DNA from: an uncultured Lachnospiraceae bacterium | GTDB taxonomy: Bacteria; Bacillota_A; Clostridia; Lachnospirales; Lachnospiraceae | Reading direction: 5' to 3' | DNA: 12,979 nucleotides | Assembly (NCBI GenBank): GCA_910585855.1 | Contig: CAJUGZ010000064.1 | Span: 1-12,979, forward strand | Part shown: piece after piece, positions 6,981 through 12,979 of the stretch | Layout of the letters: each line of letters starts with the position of its first letter | How positions within the stretch are numbered: the first letter of the stretch is position 1 | Translations under genes and position numbers: made by a program | Notes under the pieces: model-generated | Seen by the model: only the letters and a program-made list of their open reading frames with translations | What the model was told of the DNA's origin: nothing | Databases searched by the model: none

Positions 6981-8216
6981 ATGGATAATCCAAAAATTAG
7001 ATTTAAAGGCTTTACAGATGCTTGGGAACAGCGTAAGCTATTAGAGTTTGGTAAAGCAACAGGTGGAACTTCTATAGAATCAGAATTTTCTGAAAATGGT
7101 ATTTATAAAGTAATAAGTATTGGTAGTTACTCAGAAAATAGCATTTATAGAGATCAAGGCTTACGTGCAGTTGAGTCAGAAAAAACGCTAAATAGGATTC
7201 TAAACAAGGGTGACATCACTATGATTTTAAACGATAAAACTACATCAGGAAACATTATTGGAAGGGTGCTTTTGATTGAAAAATCGGGTGTCTATGTATA
7301 TAATCAGAGAACTGAAAGAATAGAGTTGGATAGCAATAATTATGACTCGCAGTTTATATATACTATGTTAAACGCCCCTCAAATTAGAGATAAAATTATA
7401 AAGCAAAGTCAGGGAAATACACAAATTTACGTTAATTGGCCGACAATATCACAGACAGAATATTTCGTGCCACATATTAAGGAGCAACAGCAAATAGGCC
7501 ACTACTTCCGCCACCTCGACTACCTCATCACCCTTCACCAACGTAAGTGTGATAAAATAAAAGAATTGAAAAAATATATGTTGCAAAAAATGTTTCCCCA
7601 AAATGATATGAATGTTCCAAAGATTCGGTTTGCTGGATTTACTGATGTTTGGGAACAGCGTAAGCTGATTGACATTTGTGATTATGTTGACTATAGAGGA
7701 AAAACTCCAACGAAAACAGAAACAGGAATATTTTTAGTAACTGCTAAAAATGTCAAAAATGGATATATAGATTATGAGTGCTCAAAAGAATTTATTTCAG
7801 AAAATGATTATGAAGAAGTAATGCATAGAGGTAAGCCAGAAATTGGAGACATTTTGATTACAACAGAAGCTCCTTGCGGTAATGTGGCCCAAGTAAACAC
7901 TATAAATATCGCACTTGCCCAAAGAATTATTAAATATAGGGGGCATAAAAATATTATAGATAATACATATCTAAAACATTATTTATTGTCACCTATCTTT
8001 CAAAAATTATTATTTGAAAAAAGCTCTGGCGGCACAGTCCAAGGTATTAAGGGAAGTATACTACATCAGCAAAATATTCAATATCCAACATTTGATGAAC
8101 AAATAAAAATAGGTCAATATTTAAATAATATTGATCATTTCATCACCCTTCACCAGCGGAAACTGGAAAAATTGAAAAATATTAAGAAATTCATACTCCA
8201 ATATATGTTTATTTAG
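6981..8216 (+). CDS. hsdS: Type I restriction-modification specificity subunit HsdS
   Basis: HsdS recognises the bipartite DNA target and holds two HsdM subunits. The protein (411 residues from the ATG) has the two-fold build of the family. Residue numbers here count from an alternative GTG at 6972: half 1 starts PKIRFKGFTDAWEQRKL (7-23) with target-recognition domain 1 to about 170, then a helical spacer ending LITLHQRKCDKIKELKKYMLQKMF (about 185-208). Half 2 starts PKIRFAGFTDVWEQRKL (216-232), domain 2 runs to about 375, and a second spacer has FITLHQRKLEKLKNIKKFILQYMF. I prefer the ATG at 6981 because GAGAGGTG lies 6 bases upstream; the GTG at 6972 overlaps the hsdM stop. Exact direct repeats of 17 nt (7023-7039, 7650-7666) and 16 nt (7525-7540, 8140-8155) could allow domain swapping. 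It looks intact. Confidence 0.92.
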   Translation: MDNPKIRFKGFTDAWEQRKLLEFGKATGGTSIESEFSENGIYKVISIGSYSENSIYRDQGLRAVESEKTLNRILNKGDITMILNDKTTSGNIIGRVLLIEKSGVYVYNQRTERIELDSNNYDSQFIYTMLNAPQIRDKIIKQSQGNTQIYVNWPTISQTEYFVPHIKEQQQIGHYFRHLDYLITLHQRKCDKIKELKKYMLQKMFPQNDMNVPKIRFAGFTDVWEQRKLIDICDYVDYRGKTPTKTETGIFLVTAKNVKNGYIDYECSKEFISENDYEEVMHRGKPEIGDILITTEAPCGNVAQVNTINIALAQRIIKYRGHKNIIDNTYLKHYLLSPIFQKLLFEKSSGGTVQGIKGSILHQQNIQYPTFDEQIKIGQYLNNIDHFITLHQRKLEKLKNIKKFILQYMFI

Positions 8217-8282
8217 TTTTTAAGGTTTCAGTTAAAAAATAGACTATAAATATATTTTGGTGTTATAAAGGGAGAAAATACT

Positions 8283-8720
8283 ATGTTAAACATCTTTTTT
8301 GGTGATATGAAGGATGTGATTTTTAATGTATCAGTGTATTTTAAAAACGTATATCATGACGAGTGGATAACAGCACCGCTATCAGTAGAGATGATTGCAG
8401 ATGTTGATAAATCAAAAGTAATTGATGGTGGTGTGATAGACAGTCCAGTATTGGGGAAAATACCACCGACAAGTTTGTCCGGTGGAGTAAAGACGTTGAT
8501 ATTGATTGAAAATAGACCAGATAAAGTATTTAACGCTACGAATTGTGGTAATGATTGTGCAAAATGGCTTTTAAAGATAGCAGAGAAAAAAGACGTAACG
8601 ATTAATCTTAGATATATGATGGATTTTGGAAAAGGAAATTTTGATATCAGAGTCTTAAACAATAACCGGGTTGTTCACTGTATGGAGGAACTGATTTCAG
8701 CAGCAATTCAGTATGTGTAG
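8283..8720 (+). CDS. DUF4869-like protein of unknown function
   Basis: A 145-residue protein that resembles DUF4869 proteins of Lachnospiraceae: start MLNIFFGDM, middle YFKNVYHDEWITAPLSVEMI, LSGGVKTLILI, CAKWLLKI and INLRYMMDF. The family name is from memory of this pattern, not a search. It is probably a small soluble protein with mixed alpha/beta structure; no signal peptide, membrane segment or catalytic motif is evident. AAAGGGAG (about 8267-8274) precedes the ATG by roughly 9 bases. It lies 66 bases after hsdS and may be co-transcribed with it, and separates hsdS from hsdR, which in many type I loci are adjacent. Whether it modifies the RM system or is just a passenger is unknown. Confidence 0.72.
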   Translation: MLNIFFGDMKDVIFNVSVYFKNVYHDEWITAPLSVEMIADVDKSKVIDGGVIDSPVLGKIPPTSLSGGVKTLILIENRPDKVFNATNCGNDCAKWLLKIAEKKDVTINLRYMMDFGKGNFDIRVLNNNRVVHCMEELISAAIQYV

Positions 8721-8936
8721 GTAGAAAAAATAAAGGGTAATATTCCTATCATTGTACAAAATGAAAGGATAAAATATGAATTTATTCTTCAGAGGAATCT
8801 TACGATTATCAGAGAGATAGTGCAATTAAAAAAACAACGTCGGTAGATATGATAAAAGAATTACAAAAGGCAGCAACAAAAAAATATATAAAAAGCAAAA
8901 CAAGTTCCCAAAAAAGTTTAAACAATATTCCTTTTT
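8721..8936 (+). pseudogene. Possible gene remnant between the DUF4869 gene and repeat B
   Basis: No intact ORF is present, but two adjoining frames read like protein. The frame continuing after the DUF4869 stop gives IPIIVQNERIKYEFILQRN and ends at a TAG near 8846. A second frame, entered near 8782, gives SSEESYDYQRDSAIKKTT then SVDMIKELQKAATKKYIKSK. Charged, helix-like composition suggests the tail of a decayed gene with a one-base shift, but I do not recognise the family and this could be chance in AT-rich DNA. Confidence 0.25.
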
Positions 8937-8951
8937 TGTTTCGAAGCCAAG

Positions 8952-9289
8952 AAACAGCCAGATGCGAAAACAGTGGGCAGTCTGCAGTGACTTTGAAAAA
9001 AAGTTAGAAGTTCTTAGATTTCTGCTTCAAAAACCTAAGATTTTTTGCACATACTGCTTCCATGCAGTGTGTGCAAAAAAAGGGGTGTGTTTAGCCCGCA
9101 TAAAAAGAAACGACTCTTTTTATAGAGGACAGATTTTTAGATATGCCAGTCCCGTTTTGGCTGCAGTGCGGGCGAATTGCACCCCGGTCTGTCCGGTTGA
9201 ATAAACGAAAATGCAGAAGTCTTAGAACTTCTTGCTTTTTGGAAACCGGAACAGCAGACTGCCCACTATTTTCGTATCTGGCGTCCTCC
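8952..9289 (+). repeat. Structured palindromic repeat, copy B (complete)
   Basis: Complete copy of about 338 nt with the same layout as A. It starts AAACAGC. The outer arms 8957-8985 and 9254-9282 (29 nt each) pair at 27 of 29; both exceptions are C-A on this strand and would be T-G on the other. The inner arms lie at about 9001-9025 and 9213-9237. The hairpin TGCACATACTGC/GCAGTGTGTGCA has loop TTCCAT (about 9046-9075). Helix 9082-9087 pairs with 9180-9185 and helix 9094-9100 with 9167-9173. The CCGG hairpin is at 9184-9196, and the element ends GCGTCCTCC. The outer arms share little sequence with A, C or E. It sits between the DUF4869 gene and hsdR, 85 bases before the hsdR start, so it may affect hsdR expression. 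Confidence 0.82.
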
Positions 9290-9373
9290 GTTTGAAAAAT
9301 CCCCTCACCTTTACATAAAAGCACTATAAAATACATAAAAATTAAACTATTACTAACAAAGGAGATAATAAAA

Positions 9374-12349
9374 ATGCCAGAATTAGAATCACTATTAGAA
9401 AACAAACTAATTGAACAATTAATCCACGGTGAATCCCAATGGACATACCGAAAAGACTTAAAAACAGAAACGGATTTATGGAAAAATTTTAAATATATCC
9501 TTGAACAAAATAATAAAGATAGATTAAACGGAAACCCCCTTTCCGATACAGAATTTGAACAAGTAAAAAATCAATTACAATTTTCTTCTTTTTATAAAGC
9601 CGGTGAATGGCTAGTCGGAGAAAATGGAAAAGTCCAAGTACACATCCAGCGAGATACCGAACGCTTGCATTTAGTAGTAATGAATCATGAACATATCGCA
9701 GGCGGCAGCAGTGTCTATGAAGTAATCAATCAATATCGTGCATTAAACCCCAATGAAAATAAAAACACCCCTGTCAGAAACAGAAGATTTGATGTCACTC
9801 TTTTGATCAACGGACTCCCCCTAATCCATATAGAATTAAAAAATAAACAACATTCTTATATGGACAGCTTTTATCAAATAAAGAAATATATCGGCGAAGG
9901 AAAATTTACAGGCATTTTTTCTGCTGTCCAAATGTTTGTCATTAGCAACGGCGTAAATACAAAATATTTTTCAGCAGCAAGCGATACCGAACTAAATCCG
10001 AAATTCATCAGCGGATGGCTGGATAAATACAATAACCCCGTATCCGACTATATTGATTTTACTAAAAATATACTGCGTATACCAGAAGCTCATGAAATGA
10101 TTGCCCGATACACTGTATTAGATGAAGATGCCAAAAGATTAATCTTACTTCGTCCATATCAAATCCATGCAATAGAAGCCATAAGAGAAGCCTCCAAAGT
10201 TGGAAAATCCGGCTATGTTTGGCATACAACCGGCTCTGGCAAAACCTTAACCTCCTATAAAGCAACCAGAAACCTTTTAATGGATATCCCATCCATAGAT
10301 AAAGCAATTTTCCTAATCGACAGAAAAGATTTAGATGCACAGACCACAATGGCTTTTCAGGCTTATGCCAACAATGATTTAATTGATGTTGATGAAACAG
10401 AAAACGTAAACGATTTAAAGCAAAAACTGAAATCAGATAACAGACAAGTTATTGTAACCACTATTCAAAAGCTGCAAAAACTAATTACCAAAAAATTAAA
10501 AGCAGATACTCCAGAATATCATAAAATAAAAAATCTAAAAATAGCTTATGTAGTAGATGAATGCCATAGAGCCGTCACCCCAAGCACCAAAAGAGAATTA
10601 GAAAGATTTTTCAGTCATTCTCTATGGTTTGGATTTACCGGAACTCCAAGATTTGCAGAAAATCCATATCCTCAGTTAGGCGATTTGCCTCGTACTACAG
10701 AAGACTTATACGGGAAATGCTTACATAAATATACCATTCAAAATGCCATTCATGATAACGCCGTACTTGGATTTCAGGTAGAACACAATGGGCCTAAAAA
10801 TACAATCGATGAAACAGACAGCAGTATCTATGATAACGAAACCCATATGTTAAAAGTATTAAATGTTATTTTAAATAAATCTTATCATAAATTAGGTTTT
10901 CAAAATGGAAAAGGAAAAACATATGAAGCATTGCTTACAACTAGCTCCATTCCATTAGCACAAAAATACTATGAATTATTAAAACAGGTTAAAAATGGAA
11001 AATCCTCACTGAAAATTGATGAAAAAATAAAACAAGTCCTTCCAGACTTTCCCAAATTTGCCATTACCTATTCTATATCGGAAAACGAAGAAAGTTCTCA
11101 GGTAAATCAACAAAAAATGCAGGATTCATTAAACGATTATAATGCAATGTTTGGCACAACATATGAATTATCTCAAATTCAAAGCTATAATGGAAATTTA
11201 AACAAAAGACTTGCAAGAAAAGATGCAAAATTCCAAAGCAGACACGAACAGCTTGATTTAGTAATTGTTGTAGATCGTCTGCTAACAGGATTTGATGCCC
11301 CTTGTATGTCCACTATTTATATTGACAGACAGCCAAAAGGACCACATGAATTAATACAGGCATTTTCAAGAACCAATCGCATTTATGATAAAAATAAAGC
11401 CTATGGGCAAATCGTTACATTCCAAGCCCCAACCCTCTTTAAACAATGTGTTGATAATGCAGTAAAATTATACTCAGCAGGCGGTACAAAAGATGCACTT
11501 TTAGCAGAATGGGATGAGGTAGAGCCAGCATTTAAAAAAGCACTTACAGAACTTAAAATTACAGCACAAACACCATCAGAGATTACAGGTATGTCATTAA
11601 AAGAAAAAGAATCTTTTGCAAAGATATTCCAAAACTTCGATAAATTATTTGCACAGCTAAAATCATTTACTAATTATGATGAAAGTATGCTGAAAGAATA
11701 TGGAATTATACAAGAAGAATATGATAACTATGTAGGGCATTATCTAAATATATTAGAAGAACTAAAAACCGAAAAACCAGATAAAGAACAAGAAGATTCC
11801 TATCTATCCGAACTAGACACCGATTATGAATTAATGGCTTACAGCAACACTAAAATTGATTATGAATACATTATTAATTTAATTCAAAATATCGTTGCAA
11901 CTAATAACGATAAAATAAATATCACACCAGAAGAAAAACAAAAAAAGATAGATGAAATAAAGCAATATATAGAAGAACTCCGTAAAGAAAATCCAAAAGT
12001 TGCTGATATTATGTCTAATCTGATACATGAAATTGAATTAGATGAAAATAAATACAAAGGACAATCTATTCTTAATATTGTAGAAAACATAAAACAGGAT
12101 TGTATTGATAAAATAATCACAGATTTTTGTATTACATGGTATGCATCAAAAGAAGATATTATATATGCCGCCACACATTACAGAAATGGTGAAATACCAA
12201 ATGAAAGTGCTATTAAAGCAACGATCGATTATACAAACTATAAAAAAATACAAGAAAAAGCCTTGCCTAAATTTAAATTCTATACACAAATGATGGCAGA
12301 ATTAAAAGAAACATTAGAAAAAGAAATTAAACCATTGATTCATAATTAA
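9374..12349 (+). CDS. hsdR: Type I restriction endonuclease subunit HsdR
   Basis: HsdR is the motor and nuclease of type I restriction: it pulls DNA using ATP and cuts far from the recognition site, only when bound to the M2S core. The 991-residue protein is full length and all key motifs are visible: PD-(D/E)XK nuclease with Asp140 (RRFDVTLL) and Glu154-Leu-Lys156; helicase motif I HTTGSGKT at 284-291; motif II DECH at 395-398; motif III FTGTP at 421-425; VVDRLLTGFDAP at 632-643; and motif VI QAFSRTNR at 662-669. The C-terminal part (about 720-991) is helical and probably contacts HsdM/HsdS. AAAGGAGA lies about 9 bases before the ATG. The gene is separated from hsdS by about 1.1 kb with the DUF4869 gene and repeat B. 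No promoter of its own is clear. It cannot restrict without a working HsdM. Confidence 0.95.
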   Translation: MPELESLLENKLIEQLIHGESQWTYRKDLKTETDLWKNFKYILEQNNKDRLNGNPLSDTEFEQVKNQLQFSSFYKAGEWLVGENGKVQVHIQRDTERLHLVVMNHEHIAGGSSVYEVINQYRALNPNENKNTPVRNRRFDVTLLINGLPLIHIELKNKQHSYMDSFYQIKKYIGEGKFTGIFSAVQMFVISNGVNTKYFSAASDTELNPKFISGWLDKYNNPVSDYIDFTKNILRIPEAHEMIARYTVLDEDAKRLILLRPYQIHAIEAIREASKVGKSGYVWHTTGSGKTLTSYKATRNLLMDIPSIDKAIFLIDRKDLDAQTTMAFQAYANNDLIDVDETENVNDLKQKLKSDNRQVIVTTIQKLQKLITKKLKADTPEYHKIKNLKIAYVVDECHRAVTPSTKRELERFFSHSLWFGFTGTPRFAENPYPQLGDLPRTTEDLYGKCLHKYTIQNAIHDNAVLGFQVEHNGPKNTIDETDSSIYDNETHMLKVLNVILNKSYHKLGFQNGKGKTYEALLTTSSIPLAQKYYELLKQVKNGKSSLKIDEKIKQVLPDFPKFAITYSISENEESSQVNQQKMQDSLNDYNAMFGTTYELSQIQSYNGNLNKRLARKDAKFQSRHEQLDLVIVVDRLLTGFDAPCMSTIYIDRQPKGPHELIQAFSRTNRIYDKNKAYGQIVTFQAPTLFKQCVDNAVKLYSAGGTKDALLAEWDEVEPAFKKALTELKITAQTPSEITGMSLKEKESFAKIFQNFDKLFAQLKSFTNYDESMLKEYGIIQEEYDNYVGHYLNILEELKTEKPDKEQEDSYLSELDTDYELMAYSNTKIDYEYIINLIQNIVATNNDKINITPEEKQKKIDEIKQYIEELRKENPKVADIMSNLIHEIELDENKYKGQSILNIVENIKQDCIDKIITDFCITWYASKEDIIYAATHYRNGEIPNESAIKATIDYTNYKKIQEKALPKFKFYTQMMAELKETLEKEIKPLIHN

Positions 12350-12508
12350 TTATAATATATAATAATTTTAATTACTTGATGTTAAATATACAACAGTAAT
12401 TCAAATATTCTATCTTCTAAAGAATTGGATAAAACTTCTGTCAATTTTTCCAACAAAAGTACAGAAAGCAGAAAATCCAGAATATATAACTTAAATATAA
12501 TAGGAATC

Positions 12509-12676
12509 AAACAGCCGAAATCCAAAGGGCGGTCTGCAGAGGGTCATCATTTCCCGTCGGCACTTAGGTGCTGTATTGCTGTCTTTTAGCACCTTATGTG
12601 TCTGCTATGAAAATAGGAAATGCTAAGCGAAAGCGGGCTCGGTGCAGACCGTCCTTTGGATTTCGGCATCCCCTCC
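12509..12676 (+). repeat. Palindromic repeat, copy D (same ends, different core)
   Basis: This 168-nt element starts AAACAGC and ends GCATCCCCTCC, like copy A. The outer arms 12514-12538 and 12643-12667 pair over 25 bp with one G-U on the plus strand. The core is unlike A, B, C and E: CATTTCC (12548-12554) can pair with GGAAATG (12616-12622), AGGTGCT (12566-12572) with AGCACCT (12588-12594), and a GCGAAAGC hairpin lies near 12627-12634. It lies between two convergent genes, so the long stem could also stop transcription from either side. It is either a second subfamily or a different element using the same ends. Confidence 0.65.
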
Positions 12677-12698
12677 GAAGATAAAAATTCTTACCCCT

Positions 12699-12979
12699 CT
12701 ACCCTTCCCGAGAAGAACTTGCAATCGCCTGTGCCAACGGTTCAATCTGACAAAGCAGATTTCGAATTTCCTCTAAAATAGCTGCCTTTTTCCCGTCACT
12801 CTCCTCAATATCCTCAATACAACTTAAAACTTTATCATAATGTGCTTTTGACATTACCACAAAATCCGAAATTCCATCCATTTTCCTTTGAGAAACCGAA
12901 ATAGCATCCACAATATCCTTCTGCACATGATTTACTTGATCCGTCTGCCCTTTAATTGCCTCAAATATCTCATAAGTAG
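12699..12979 (-). CDS. Partial protein of unknown function with a coiled-coil-like C-terminus
   Basis: The frame ends at 12699 and is open to the right edge of the window, so the start lies outside; about 93 codons are visible. Internal GTG at 12926 is not needed as a start because the frame continues upstream with YEIFEAIKGQTDQVNHVQKD. The visible part is rich in charged and hydrophobic residues in heptad-like spacing (IVDAISVSQRKMDGISDFVVMSKAH, then IEDIEESDGKK and ILEEIRNLLCQIEPLAQAI), suggesting a helical or coiled-coil tail. It is convergent with hsdR, with repeat D in between. I do not recognise the family; a tail of a sensory or structural protein is possible but unsupported. Confidence 0.6.
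   Translation of the reverse strand, partial: TYEIFEAIKGQTDQVNHVQKDIVDAISVSQRKMDGISDFVVMSKAHYDKVLSCIEDIEESDGKKAAILEEIRNLLCQIEPLAQAIASSSREG

Noticed and set aside
8962..9204. 80-codon reading frame inside repeat B
   Set aside because: Lies fully inside the structured repeat, has no ribosome site, and is not conserved in copies A or C.
9091..9405. Minus-strand reading frame across repeat B and the hsdR start
   Set aside because: Overlaps the hsdR ribosome site and start and reads through repeat DNA; no protein-like features.
1..12979. CRISPR array
   Set aside because: The repeats are few, widely spaced, over 160 nt long and on both strands; no short regular repeat-spacer pattern is present.

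Overview
The window is AT-rich and looks like chromosome from a low-GC Firmicute, most likely a gut Clostridia/Lachnospiraceae relative. The pointers are strong Shine-Dalgarno sites (GGAGG), sigma-A type promoters, a Clostridia-style IS200/IS605 element, an Rpn/PD-(D/E)XK family gene ending in a Gln/Lys-rich tail, and a small DUF4869-like protein. It is an accessory region, with defence and mobile functions, several of them damaged. The organism assignment is inference from family resemblance, not a search result.

Layout, left to right. 1-617 holds two head-to-head copies (E on minus, cut by the window edge; A on plus) of a long structured palindromic repeat. A strong promoter (655-683) then leads to a SAM-dependent methyltransferase (867-1739) followed by a perfect hairpin. 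After a gene-poor AT-rich stretch comes an Rpn-family nuclease/transposase gene (2255-3100) interrupted by an in-frame TGA inside its catalytic core. Repeat copy C (3151-3390) follows, and 25 bases further an IS200/IS605 element (about 3416-5199, minus) with intact tnpB, a predicted reRNA, and a tnpA whose HUH motif has lost its second histidine. From 5281 to 12349 lies a type I restriction-modification locus: promoter, hsdM (frameshifted right after the SAM-binding motif), hsdS (two target-recognition domains), a DUF4869-like gene, a possible gene remnant, repeat copy B, then an intact hsdR. Repeat copy D (12509-12676) separates hsdR from a convergent partial coiled-coil gene that runs off the right edge.

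How the parts work together. HsdM, HsdS and HsdR would form a type I RM complex; with hsdM broken, neither methylation nor restriction is expected unless the frame is restored, because HsdR acts only on the M2S core. TnpB with its reRNA could still cut DNA although its partner transposase looks dead. Three genes (rpn, tnpA, hsdM) carry independent lesions, so the region seems to be decaying or held silent.

The most unusual content is the repeat family. Four copies plus one half copy (A-E) share end boxes. In A, B and E the outer arm is exactly 29 nt. Its sequence is almost wholly different in every copy, yet in each copy with both arms present (A, B, C, D) the arms stay complementary. Inner helices show paired compensatory changes between A and B and G-U pairs in a consistent orientation. 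This points to a structured RNA or a hairpin-DNA mobile element that I cannot assign to a known family.
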